Assembly (NCBI RefSeq): GCF_002742685.1
Contig: NZ_PEDM01000010.1
Location: 1-64,000 of the forward strand
Origin: Anoxybacillus flavithermus
GTDB taxonomy: Bacteria; Bacillota; Bacilli; Bacillales; Anoxybacillaceae
DNA length: 64,000 nucleotides
Reading direction: 5' to 3'
In this document: piece after piece, positions 14,902-23,308 of the stretch
Numbering within the stretch: position 1 is the first letter of the stretch
Layout of the letters: every line of letters begins with the position of its first letter
Program-made: the position numbers and the translations under genes
The notes under the pieces: generated by a model
What the model was told of the DNA's origin: nothing
The model's database searches: none
What the model saw: only the letters and a program-made list of their open reading frames with translations

Positions 14902-16954
14902 CCCATAAAATAAATAAGCTAAGTATGCTAACGAAAATCGTTGCCCCCATATCCGATAAAATGGCGATCCATAATGTTAACCAACCTGGAATGGTTAATA
15001 GTAGCGCCGTTGCCTTTAACGAAAGGGCAATTGCGATATTTAAACGAATGGTGCGATTTACACGCCGGGCAATAACAATCGCCTCTGGCAATTTCTCGAG
15101 ATGATCTTGCATAAGCACGACATCAGCAGTTTCAATGGCGCTATCTGTTCCTTTCCCCATCGCGATCCCAACGTGAGCATGAGCAAGGGCAGGGGCGTCA
15201 TTCATTCCATCTCCTACCATTGCCACTATATCTGTTTTCATTAACTCCTTTATTTTTTCTACTTTTTGTTCTGGAAGAAGTTTTGCGAATGTATGTGTCA
15301 CTCCAACTTGTTTAGCAACTTGTTTAGCTGTTTTTTCGTGATCTCCTGTTAACATGACCGTGCGCCGAATACCAATACGGTGTAGTTGCTGAATGATCTT
15401 TTTACTCTCTTCACGTATTTCATCAGCGATACCAAATAAACCAAGTATACGTTGTTCATCTGCGACAAAAACAATCGTACGCCCTTCACATTTTAACTTT
15501 TCTGCATCTTGTTGAATTTGTTCGGTAAACAATTGGTGATCAAACATTCTTTCGTTTCCGATACGATACCATATCCCATCGACTTTTCCTTCCATACCGC
15601 TTCCTGTTCGTGTTTCGACTTGTTCTGGTTGTTTGTATGCAATATGATGTTGCTTTGCTTTTTGGACAATGGCTTGTGCAAGCGGATGGGAAGATACACT
15701 TTCTAAAGACGCAGCAATATAAAGCAGTTCATTTTCATCGCTATATGCAATCACATTTGTTACGTGCGGCTTTCCTTTTGTTATCGTTCCTGTTTTATCA
15801 AAAGCAATCGTCCGTATGCGTCCAAGTGTTTCTAAATGAACGCCTCCTTTCACTAACACGCCGTTCTTCGCGTTCCGCGTCATACCCGCTAGCAAAGCAA
15901 TCGGGGAAGATAAAATAAGGGCGCAAGGACATCCGACAATTAATACAGCTAACCCTTGATATAACGAATCATGCCAAGACGCTTCAAACCATAACGGTGG
16001 AACGAGCATGACGAATAGCGAAACAATCATAATGAACGGCGTGTAATATTTCGCAAAACGATGAATGAACAATTCAAGCGGTGTTTTTGTCTCTTGTGCT
16101 TCTTGTACGAGATGTAAAATTTTTGACAAAGAACTGTCTTTATATTGTTTTGTAATTTGAACATGTAACATTCCCTCGTTGTTCACACTTCCACCGTATA
16201 CGTTCATTCCTACTTCTTTTTCGATCGGCATCGCTTCGCCTGTAATCGCTGCTTCATTCACAGAGCTTTTCCCCTCAATAACGACACCGTCTGATGGAAT
16301 TTTTTCACCAGGGCGAACAACTACCACATCGCCAACTTGTAGCGAATCAATGGAAACGACACGCATGTTTCCGTTCGATATAAGAAGTGCTTCTTTTGGC
16401 GCTTGTTTCAGCAGCATATCAAGCGAGCGACGCGCTCGTTCCATCCCTAGTCCTTCTAAATATTCGTTAATACCAAATAAAATGGCAACGACAGCCGCTT
16501 CTTTCCATTCACCAATTCCAAATGCGCCGATTAAAGCAATCGTCATTAACGTATCCATATTGAAACGAAAACGAATGATATTTTTCAATCCTTTAACAAA
16601 TGTTTTATATCCGCTGAGCGCGATCGTAGCCATATAAATAATGATAATGATGCTCGCACCATCTATGTCCAAATGCTCAAGCACAAGCGCCATCAAAAAA
16701 AGAACAAGAGAGGCACCTACGAAATAGAGGAGCGGATTTCGTTTTTTTTGCGCCTGATCATCGTCTGCTATATATGCTCCATCTGTCGCTAAAATCGCCC
16801 GTACTTTTTCTAAATCAATGTGTTCATGCACGCGTAATTTTCCACTATTATAGTTCAACGTTGCCCCTTCGCCATATGGAAGTGACTGAATTTGTTCTTC
16901 TAATGCCCGCGCACAATTGGCACATGTCAATCCTTTGATTTCATACTCTTTCAT
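14885..16954 (-). CDS. cadA: P1B-type heavy-metal ATPase (CadA-like Zn/Cd/Pb exporter)
   Basis: A 689-residue metal-exporting ATPase. An N-terminal HMA domain with LTCANCARALEEQI binds metal; there are about eight membrane segments. The key membrane motif GCPCALILSSP (CPC) indicates a P1B ATPase, the phosphorylation loop is DKTGTITKGK and the hinge is GDGMNDAPALAHAHVGIAMG. CPC with an ArsR/CzrA-type regulator favours Zn, Cd or Pb over copper. It follows the regulator gene by 12 bases, forming a two-gene operon. Confidence 0.92.
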   Translation of the reverse strand: MKEYEIKGLTCANCARALEEQIQSLPYGEGATLNYNSGKLRVHEHIDLEKVRAILATDGAYIADDDQAQKKRNPLLYFVGASLVLFLMALVLEHLDIDGASIIIIIYMATIALSGYKTFVKGLKNIIRFRFNMDTLMTIALIGAFGIGEWKEAAVVAILFGINEYLEGLGMERARRSLDMLLKQAPKEALLISNGNMRVVSIDSLQVGDVVVVRPGEKIPSDGVVIEGKSSVNEAAITGEAMPIEKEVGMNVYGGSVNNEGMLHVQITKQYKDSSLSKILHLVQEAQETKTPLELFIHRFAKYYTPFIMIVSLFVMLVPPLWFEASWHDSLYQGLAVLIVGCPCALILSSPIALLAGMTRNAKNGVLVKGGVHLETLGRIRTIAFDKTGTITKGKPHVTNVIAYSDENELLYIAASLESVSSHPLAQAIVQKAKQHHIAYKQPEQVETRTGSGMEGKVDGIWYRIGNERMFDHQLFTEQIQQDAEKLKCEGRTIVFVADEQRILGLFGIADEIREESKKIIQQLHRIGIRRTVMLTGDHEKTAKQVAKQVGVTHTFAKLLPEQKVEKIKELMKTDIVAMVGDGMNDAPALAHAHVGIAMGKGTDSAIETADVVLMQDHLEKLPEAIVIARRVNRTIRLNIAIALSLKATALLLTIPGWLTLWIAILSDMGATIFVSILSLFILWEKRTM

Positions 16955-16966
16955 TTGATTCCCCCC

Positions 16967-17272
16967 CTAATGATCGCGCGCATGGCGAATCGTTTGTTCA
17001 AGAATGTGCAAAACATGTTCGTCATCATGCGAATAATATAGTGTCGTTCCTTCCCTCCGATATTTAACGAGACGTAAGTTTTTCAAAAATCGAAGTTGAT
17101 GGGATACAGTCGATTGTAAAAGTGACAACCGATTCGCAATTTCAGTTACTGAAAACTCGCCAGATGAAAGCAAATGTAAAATACGAATACGCGTCGGATC
17201 ACTTAACGCTTTAAACGTTTGCGATACGATGAAAAGCGTTTCCTCATCTAACGGCTCATATAATTCTTCCAT
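16967..17272 (-). CDS. ArsR/SmtB-family metal-responsive repressor (CzrA-like)
   Basis: A 101-residue winged-helix dimeric repressor. [31 protein letters not shown] and [17 protein letters not shown] are the DNA-binding part. The C-terminal helix [19 protein letters not shown] holds the Asp/His ligands of the alpha-5 site used by CzrA for zinc, although the last histidine is one residue further than usual. There is no ELCVCDL-type alpha-3 cysteine motif. ATG 17272 has AAAGGGG upstream; the longer frame would run through the operator. It precedes cadA and probably represses both. Confidence 0.88.
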   Translation of the reverse strand: MEELYEPLDEETLFIVSQTFKALSDPTRIRILHLLSSGEFSVTEIANRLSLLQSTVSHQLRFLKNLRLVKYRREGTTLYYSHDDEHVLHILEQTIRHARDH

Positions 17273-17292
17273 ATAGATCCCCTTTCTTTCAA

Positions 17293-17314
17293 TATATGAA
17301 TATATGCTCATATA
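17293..17314 (-). promoter_or_regulatory. Operator for the ArsR/CzrA-like repressor
   Basis: TATATGA (17293-17299) and TCATATA (17308-17314) form an inverted repeat with an eight-base spacer, close to SmtB/CzrA operators. It lies 20-42 bases upstream of the regulator start, where bound repressor would block the operon. Confidence 0.65.
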
Positions 17315-17341
17315 AGTTAATGGAATTGTATAATTTTTCGT

Positions 17342-17375
17342 AAAAAAAGTCAACATTCATTTACGAACGTTGACT
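17342..17375 (-). terminator. Terminator of the amtB operon
   Basis: AGTCAAC (17348-17354) pairs with GTTGACT (17369-17375), with an inner TTC/GAA extension, followed by seven T on the minus strand. It overlaps the exonuclease stop codon. Confidence 0.88.
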
Positions 17376-18083
17376 AAGTAACGCATATAAGTCGTGCAAC
17401 GTATCAATTTGTAACTGTTGCAACTCTATAAACACTCGCTTCCACATTTCAAATAAACTCATGACATCTCCTTTTGCTGTATGACGATCAATCGGAGTTA
17501 GATGATAAAATGAAAGAGCATCATCAAGCGTCGGAAATGAGTCGTGATATATACATTCCATAATTTTTCTCATTTCTATTGTTGTTTGTTGTAAAACTGT
17601 ACGATAATTTCGTGATAAAAATTCATTTAAAAACGCCACATCATGCTGAATATGATAACCGAGTAAAATGCCATGGTTCAAAAAAGAAAGAATATGGTGA
17701 ATTTCCTCCTCTAATAACGGGGCGCATGCAACATCGTCGTTTGTTATCCCTGTAAGCACCTCAACATGTTCGGGAATGCGGCGTTTTGGTCGGAAGTTGG
17801 AACAATATAAATCAAGCGGTTCACCGTTTTTTGTTTTTAAGGCTGCAAGTGAAAAAATTTCATCTCCCCTTTGTGGAGAAAAACCTGTTGTCTCTGTATC
17901 TAATAAAATAAACGTCACGTCAGAAAGCGGCGTTTCGAGCGAATACGTATGCTTCTTTACTTCTTTCATTATTTTTCGAATCCACGCCTCTTGTTGAAAA
18001 GCTGGACCGACCGCTGTTGCTTGATCGTATCGAAGACCAAGCGATAGTATGCGACTGATCCATTGAAACGGTCGCTCCATCAA
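17361..18083 (-). CDS. DnaQ-like 3'-5' exonuclease
   Basis: A 240-residue DEDDh exonuclease of the PolIII epsilon family. ExoI motif FILLDTETTGFSPQRGDEI (about residues 58-76), ExoII with the conserved histidine and aspartate in YHIQHDVAFLN (about 140-150) and ExoIII region DRHTAKGDVMS (about 193-203) are all present, so it should be active. It directly abuts the DUF294 gene upstream and ends the amtB operon. This DUF294-exonuclease pairing is known in other bacteria, but the joint role is not established. Confidence 0.87.
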   Translation of the reverse strand: MMERPFQWISRILSLGLRYDQATAVGPAFQQEAWIRKIMKEVKKHTYSLETPLSDVTFILLDTETTGFSPQRGDEIFSLAALKTKNGEPLDLYCSNFRPKRRIPEHVEVLTGITNDDVACAPLLEEEIHHILSFLNHGILLGYHIQHDVAFLNEFLSRNYRTVLQQTTIEMRKIMECIYHDSFPTLDDALSFYHLTPIDRHTAKGDVMSLFEMWKRVFIELQQLQIDTLHDLYALLSQRS

Positions 18084-19112
18084 TCACACCCACTTCCTTG
18101 CATCACGTTGTACTCGTTTGGCTACTGCTAGCGCTCTTTTTAGTCGCTTTTTTTCTTCTTTCGATAAATGATGGATGACTAAATTAGTTCCTTCTAACGA
18201 ACAACGTAAACGGAAATATAAAAACGTCTCAAGTGCCTCTTTTATGCGTTCAAATTGCTGTTGTGTACAACCATTTTCATCATACCAACACGTTAATCGC
18301 TCAAATGTTGAATGCGCATCAATAAATTGTTTTTGAACAGCAACCCATTTTAACATATGATTGAGCTGAACATATCCCCCTTGCTTTATATCAACCATGC
18401 CGCTTTTCTCCCCCCAACGTTCGACGTACACCCGTCCAAAAGGTCCAATCGGCACAAAAGGAATACGAACGCTATCAATCATTCGACTACGTAAAGAAAA
18501 AGTCGCCGCAATCTTTTTATATAATGTCGTTTTCAGCTGATTAGCAAGTGCATACTCACCGTAAATTGGCCGCATATCAGCTAACATAGATAAATAACGA
18601 ATATCATCTATATGTTCGTTTGCTACATATTTATCAATTTGTTCATTCCAATCATCTGCCTCTTTTAGCCATCTTTTATTTGTTGCCATCACATACCCAC
18701 TACAATATGGATACCCTATTTCATTTAAAAAAAGAACGCCAATGCGCGCATACTCACGCATATATACGTAGCATTCTTCTTTTTCATTACAAAAGCATGA
18801 AAAAATTACTCCGTTATCTTGATCTGTCCAAATGGTCGGCTCCTTCCGTCCGCTGCTCCCCATCACAAACCAACAGAAAGACGAGGGCTTTTTGCCAATT
18901 CCTTTTCGATCAACCTCCCGTTCAGCTAACGACAGCGCCTGTTTCATAAATGCATCGTGGCACATACAAAGCATATCGTATACTTCAAATATACAGGCAA
19001 AAGAAATTGAAAAAGAGGAGAGGAGAAAAGCAACTTCATCGTGAAGTTGCTTCAATTCTGACATATTATTGCATTGTTCCGCTCGAACGATGATTGCTTC
19101 AAAATTATTCAT
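18084..19112 (-). CDS. DUF294 putative nucleotidyltransferase (GlnD-like N-terminal domain)
   Basis: A 342-residue protein with a nucleotidyltransferase core: FVMGSSGRKEPTIWTDQDNGVIF (about residues 79-101) contains the GS...D-x-D-type metal site of the GlnD/DUF294 family. The C-terminal half matches the DUF294 C-terminal helical region. CBS and cyclic-nucleotide-binding domains, often fused to this family, are absent; the N-terminal 75 residues are helical. It starts 13 bases after the amtB stop. GlnD uridylylates PII proteins, but no PII gene is visible here, so the substrate is unknown. Confidence 0.82.
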   Translation of the reverse strand: MNNFEAIIVRAEQCNNMSELKQLHDEVAFLLSSFSISFACIFEVYDMLCMCHDAFMKQALSLAEREVDRKGIGKKPSSFCWFVMGSSGRKEPTIWTDQDNGVIFSCFCNEKEECYVYMREYARIGVLFLNEIGYPYCSGYVMATNKRWLKEADDWNEQIDKYVANEHIDDIRYLSMLADMRPIYGEYALANQLKTTLYKKIAATFSLRSRMIDSVRIPFVPIGPFGRVYVERWGEKSGMVDIKQGGYVQLNHMLKWVAVQKQFIDAHSTFERLTCWYDENGCTQQQFERIKEALETFLYFRLRCSLEGTNLVIHHLSKEEKKRLKRALAVAKRVQRDARKWV

Positions 19113-19125
19113 GACATCACCATCT

Positions 19126-20439
19126 TCATGACGAACGAGATGAAACGACTGTTGTCGTTTGTTTATAAGCTGGATCTAATTGTTCTGGATACCCATATGA
19201 ACCATGCTCACTAATATCAAGTCCAGAAATTTCTTGTTCAGGTGTCACTCGTAAGCCGATCGTCTTTTTTAAAGTATATAAAACAATAAATGAGACAATC
19301 GCCACGTACAACGCTGCCCCTAAAACACCGACCGTTTGAACGATAAGCTGATCAGTTCCTCCACCATAAAACAATCCCGGTTTTCCAATTCCTGTGATCT
19401 CTACTAAACGTGGTGAAGCGAAAAAACCGGTTGAAATCGTACCAACAATGCCGGCGATACCATGAACTGAAAACGCGTAAATCGGATCGTCAATGCCTTT
19501 TCGCTCAAAATATACAGACGTCCAAAATGTAAACGATCCCGCAACAGCACCAATGACTGCAGCTGCCCATGGCTCAACAAATGCACATGCTGCTGTAATC
19601 GCAACGAGAGCTGCTAATACACCGTTGACCATGGCTGGAATATCCGCTTTTCCAACGAGCCATTTTGCCGTCAAAATGGAAGCAATCGCGCCAGCTGCTG
19701 CCGCAATATTTGTCGTTAACGCTACATAACCGAAAAATCCATCTGCAGTTCCCATTGTGCTTCCCGCATTAAATCCAAACCAACCAACCCATAAGACGAA
19801 GCCACCGATAACGGTATATACTTGGTTATGCCCTGGGATGTAGTTCGGCGTCCCATCTTTGTTGAATTTTCCAATTCGAGGTCCTAATAACAGCGTTGCG
19901 ACTAATGCGGCAATGGCTCCTTGTAAATGAACAACTGTTGAACCCGCAAAGTCTTGCATTCCCATTTCTCCGAGCCAGCCACCTCCCCATACCCAATGAC
20001 CGATCACAGGGTAAATAGCGACGGTAAAAATCGTCCCGAAAATAAAGTAAACAGATAATTTCGCTCGTTCAGCGAATCCTCCCCACGCAATCGCTAAAGA
20101 TACACCAACAAAAGCAAGCTGGAATAAAAATTTTAACTCAAGCGGTACATTCGCCCATGAAAGCGAGGCAAACGTTTCTGTTCCTTCCTTCAAAAACCAT
20201 CCTTCTGTACCAATGAATCCATTTCCTTTTCCAAATGTAATGGCGAAACCTGCTGCCCAAAATGCAAGTGAGGCAATCGCAAAACTTAATATTTGTTTTC
20301 CAGCAACATGACCAGCATTTTTCATTCGTGTCGAACCCGCTTCTAACAAAGCAAATCCGACTTGCATTCCAATGACTAAAATGGCACCTAACATGACCCA
20401 AAGTGAATCAAGCGCCAAACTCAACTGTACTTCATTCAT
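19126..20439 (-). CDS. amtB: Ammonium transporter (Amt/NrgA)
   Basis: A 437-residue Amt/Rh family ammonium channel with eleven predicted membrane helices. Family features include FALLEAGSTRMKNAGH near the N-terminus, the pore histidine regions DFAGSTVVHLQGA (near residue 160) and YAFSVHGIAGIVG (near 320). ATG 20439 has GGAG eight bases upstream, which is better than 20445. It heads an operon with the DUF294 protein and the exonuclease. The PII gene (nrgB/glnK) that normally follows is missing. TnrA/GlnR-like boxes lie upstream. Confidence 0.95.
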   Translation of the reverse strand: MNEVQLSLALDSLWVMLGAILVIGMQVGFALLEAGSTRMKNAGHVAGKQILSFAIASLAFWAAGFAITFGKGNGFIGTEGWFLKEGTETFASLSWANVPLELKFLFQLAFVGVSLAIAWGGFAERAKLSVYFIFGTIFTVAIYPVIGHWVWGGGWLGEMGMQDFAGSTVVHLQGAIAALVATLLLGPRIGKFNKDGTPNYIPGHNQVYTVIGGFVLWVGWFGFNAGSTMGTADGFFGYVALTTNIAAAAGAIASILTAKWLVGKADIPAMVNGVLAALVAITAACAFVEPWAAAVIGAVAGSFTFWTSVYFERKGIDDPIYAFSVHGIAGIVGTISTGFFASPRLVEITGIGKPGLFYGGGTDQLIVQTVGVLGAALYVAIVSFIVLYTLKKTIGLRVTPEQEISGLDISEHGSYGYPEQLDPAYKQTTTVVSSRSS

Positions 20440-20455
20440 TCTCATCTCTCCTTTA

Positions 20456-20472
20456 TGTCATTTTTTATAACA
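20456..20472. promoter_or_regulatory. TnrA/GlnR box 1 (perfect) before amtB
   Basis: TGTCATTTTTTATAACA fits TGTNA-N7-TNACA at every defined base. It lies 17 bases upstream of the amtB start codon, downstream of the likely promoter, a place suited to repression by GlnR-type binding. Confidence 0.65.
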
Positions 20473-20477
20473 TTTAT

Positions 20478-20494
20478 GGTTATAATATATTACA
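20478..20494. promoter_or_regulatory. TnrA/GlnR box 2 (one mismatch) with putative promoter
   Basis: Minus strand TGTAATATATTATAACC differs from TGTNA-N7-TNACA only in the last base. It overlaps a plausible -10 (TATATT, 20489-20484) whose -35 TTGCAT is at 20513-20508 with 18-base spacing. Confidence 0.45.
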
Positions 20495-20540
20495 CAAAGA
20501 GATAGAAATGCAACATTTTTTTGAAAATTTTTTATTTATA

Positions 20541-20557
20541 CGTTACTTTTTATAACA
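20541..20557. promoter_or_regulatory. TnrA/GlnR box 3 (one mismatch), distal
   Basis: Minus strand TGTTATAAAAAGTAACG differs from TGTNA-N7-TNACA only at the last base. It is upstream of the -35, in a place where TnrA could activate transcription under nitrogen limitation. Confidence 0.5.
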
Positions 20558-20563
20558 TAGAAA

Positions 20564-20591
20564 AAAGAGTGCCTCGTTGGAGACACTCTTT
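20564..20591 (-). terminator. Terminator of the permease gene
   Basis: AAAGAGTG...CACTCTTT stem with inner CTC/GAG pairing, followed on the minus strand by six T. It separates the permease from the amtB control region. Confidence 0.88.
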
Positions 20592-20595
20592 ATAA

Positions 20596-21984
20596 CTAAA
20601 TAAGAAACATCGCAACCACTGTCGTTACAGTTAACCCGACAATAACCGGCACAACATTTCGTCTCGCTAAATCAAATGGACTGACACCACAAATGGCAGC
20701 TGCTGGAATGAGCGCCCAAGGTACTAACGTTCCTCCACCAACCCAAATGGCTGCAATTTGACCAAGTGCTGTTAATGTAGCAATTCCTGTTCCGATTGCC
20801 GTTGCAAACAATTTGGCAATAGAACCAACAAGAGAAATGCCTGAAAACCCTGATCCATCCAATCCGGTAATTGCTCCTACTCCTGTTAACGTAATCGCTC
20901 CTACCTCTTTGCTTAATGGAACGACACTCGATAAAGCAACACCTAAGTCATTCACAATGCCATGGGACGGTTTCGGTAAAAAGTCACCGATAATCGTTTG
21001 AAATCCTGAATCTCCTAAATAAAAGAATGCAGCGATTGGAATGACCGGACCGAACACTTTGAAACCAAATTGGAATCCTTGAATGAATAAGTCTGTGATT
21101 TTTTCTAAACTTTTCTTTTTATATGCAATAACGGATAAGAGAGATAAAATAAAAATGGCTGTTCCACCAATTAATGCGGTTGCATCTCCGCCTTGCAATT
21201 GAAAATAGTACATTGCTACAACGTCTAATCCAAATAAAATCGGAATAAGAAACGCAAATGTCACTTTCATCCGTTTCGTTAATAAATGATACTGTACTTC
21301 ATTTGCCTCAATCGAAACTACTTCACTTTGTGGGATATTGCCTTTTTTCATATCACGACGCAACAAGAAAAATGCGGTTGTAACGGTTACAATCCCCATA
21401 ACAAAGACGAGCGGAATGCTTGCTGAAATAACTTCAGATACAGGAATACCTGCAGCATCTGCTGTTAATTTCGGTGCCCCTTGAATAATAAAATCACCTG
21501 ATAGTGCAATGCCGTGCCCGAATAAGTTCATCGCCATCGCTACCCCTAATGCTGGCAAACCAACACGAACAGCGACGGGCAACAACACCGCTCCAAGTAA
21601 TGCTACTGCGGGAGATGGCCAGAAAAACCATGAGATCACCATCATTAATATCCCAATCGTCCAATAAGCTAGCGTTGGGGTTCGAATGAATTTCGCAAAC
21701 GGTGCAATCATCACTTCATTCATTCCTGCAATTGTAAGAAGCTTACTCATTGATACGATAATAGATATGACAAGAATGGTCGGAAGAAGTTCGGTGATTG
21801 CGTAAATGAAACTTTTAAAAATCGTGCTGATAGAAAGCGGCAAAGAGCCTGTCGCTGTCATCGCTAACAAAAAGATGCCAATCATACAAGCTAGCGATGT
21901 ATCTTTACGCCAAATCATTAACGCGATAATGATACAAATAAACGAGACGTAAATCCAATGTAACGCTGTTAACTCCACACCCAT
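20596..21984 (-). CDS. Multi-span permease of the ion transporter superfamily
   Basis: A 462-residue membrane protein with about 11-12 hydrophobic segments and a repeated two-half layout, reminiscent of the GntP/CitMHS/DcuC group of anion:proton symporters. Conserved-looking loops are WFFWPSPAVALLGAVLLP (about residue 118) and SSVVPLSKEVGAITLTGVGAITGLDGSG (about 360). AAGGGGAAG precedes the ATG. It has its own terminator and no catabolic neighbours, so the substrate cannot be inferred. Confidence 0.7.
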   Translation of the reverse strand: MGVELTALHWIYVSFICIIIALMIWRKDTSLACMIGIFLLAMTATGSLPLSISTIFKSFIYAITELLPTILVISIIVSMSKLLTIAGMNEVMIAPFAKFIRTPTLAYWTIGILMMVISWFFWPSPAVALLGAVLLPVAVRVGLPALGVAMAMNLFGHGIALSGDFIIQGAPKLTADAAGIPVSEVISASIPLVFVMGIVTVTTAFFLLRRDMKKGNIPQSEVVSIEANEVQYHLLTKRMKVTFAFLIPILFGLDVVAMYYFQLQGGDATALIGGTAIFILSLLSVIAYKKKSLEKITDLFIQGFQFGFKVFGPVIPIAAFFYLGDSGFQTIIGDFLPKPSHGIVNDLGVALSSVVPLSKEVGAITLTGVGAITGLDGSGFSGISLVGSIAKLFATAIGTGIATLTALGQIAAIWVGGGTLVPWALIPAAAICGVSPFDLARRNVVPVIVGLTVTTVVAMFLI

Positions 21985-22050
21985 CGTTCTCTTCCCCTTT
22001 TCATAAACTGTAATACAGCATATGAAAAAGAGGGGGATGTGTGCGAACGC

Positions 22051-22992
22051 CTAACGATTTTTATGTCCAATTAAAAAATGAAGCTGCTCAACAAGATGTG
22101 GTTTATCGATGAACGGATTACGGTTTCCTTGAATGCGGAAAATGGCCGCGTTGCGATGTTTTTCATACATTGTAATCGGAAACTGTTTATGCCATTGAAT
22201 GAGTAGTGAAATATTAATTTGAGCAATAAACGGCTGTTTGATTGCTTGCGGATAACGAACAAGGAAATACAACATTGCTCGCGCCACCGCTCCTTTTCCG
22301 TGTTCAGGTTCAAAATATTCTCCGTATGCTACTCCACAGTCATTTTGAATCATTTCATCAGGAGACTCTGGTTCATAAAACGGAAAATCGGCATAAGGAA
22401 AATTGGAACGAATCGAATTACAACGTGGTTCGCAAACGAATAAATGATGCAAATCCCCTTTCATTGGTTCCTTCGCCCCAAACCAAGATTGTGGCACAAC
22501 ATGCTCCGCATTAAATTTGAATTGTCGATCGACCATTTTTATCTTTTGTTCAAGATCGAGTTCACCTTTTTTCGCTTTTTTCACAAGTTGAATGAATTGT
22601 TCATATCGCTTTTGAATCGTCTCATAGTCTTGTAAAATAACTGTGCGCGGATCTTTCTTTTTTCCTGAATAAATGCTTTTTACTGTTCCATCCGGCTGCA
22701 AATCAACCCATGTGTACAAATAGTAATCTTTGCTTAAAAAATATGGGATGCGTCGAATGTGTGTCCGCTTTATTAAATCATGATACGCTTGAAATAAAAA
22801 CGCTCCGTCCATTTGATCATTCATATGTTCATAATATCGTTCAATAATGCGCGCCTCTTCTTTTTCGTTATAATATAAAGCGTTTTGTTGTTGAATTTTT
22901 TGTTGGTTTTCAATTAATTCTTGCAAAATCTCTTCTTGTTTTTCTTCCCAATGCTTCAACTGCTCCGCATGTTGAAGTACAACATCTTCCAC
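22051..22992 (-). CDS. Endonuclease I family nuclease
   Basis: About 313 residues. The C-terminal two thirds match endonuclease I / Bacillus extracellular RNase Bsn: the catalytic region FNAEHVVPQSWFG (near residue 170), GDLHHLFVCEPRCNSIRSNFPY, and a GNRNPFIDKPHLVE tail. Unlike secreted members it has no signal peptide; the N-terminus is a Glu/Gln-rich coiled coil of about 60 residues. GTG 22992 is preferred, with GGAGAG upstream; a TTG at 23007 is the alternative. It may therefore act inside the cell or be released on lysis. Confidence 0.82.
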   Translation of the reverse strand: MEDVVLQHAEQLKHWEEKQEEILQELIENQQKIQQQNALYYNEKEEARIIERYYEHMNDQMDGAFLFQAYHDLIKRTHIRRIPYFLSKDYYLYTWVDLQPDGTVKSIYSGKKKDPRTVILQDYETIQKRYEQFIQLVKKAKKGELDLEQKIKMVDRQFKFNAEHVVPQSWFGAKEPMKGDLHHLFVCEPRCNSIRSNFPYADFPFYEPESPDEMIQNDCGVAYGEYFEPEHGKGAVARAMLYFLVRYPQAIKQPFIAQINISLLIQWHKQFPITMYEKHRNAAIFRIQGNRNPFIDKPHLVEQLHFLIGHKNR

Positions 22993-23095
22993 CTTTCTTC
23001 TCTCCAATCATTTTTACTATAATGTATTCGTATATTGTCCATCATGACGCGGCTCTTTTGTTTCATACACCTATTATAGTCAATATGTACACAAT

Positions 23096-23134
23096 AAAAA
23101 TAGAACGGAGCATAGCCACTCCTGATTCTATTTA
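23096..23134 (-). other. Hairpin with T-run in the 23.0-23.3 kb intergenic region
   Basis: In the 316-base gap between the endonuclease and MBL genes, the minus strand holds AAATAGAA/TTCTATTT flanking GGAG/CTCC, followed by TTTTTATT. It looks like a terminator or leader attenuator, but no gene on the minus strand lies just upstream. The rest of the gap is AT-rich, and only the ribosome site of the MBL gene could be recognised. Confidence 0.4.
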
Positions 23135-23308
23135 TTAACAATATATCTCTTAATAAAGATAGATGTTTTTTCCTTTCATTTTTAACGATAAGCCTTTCTT
23201 TTGATAAAATAGATAGTGACTATACACATATTTTTTATTAATACGAACAAAGAAATTATATAACAAAATGGAATATTCGAACGAAACACCCATATTGGAG
23301 GAGAAAAA

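Noticed and set aside
16179-16637. 152-residue open frame antisense to cadA
   Set aside because: It is a shadow of the well-defined P-type ATPase, with low-complexity Ser/Pro/Thr composition.
22956-23141. Short minus-strand frames just upstream of the endonuclease gene
   Set aside because: They read across the hairpin and overlap the endonuclease start out of frame; a 16-codon frame with an AGGAG is too short to support.
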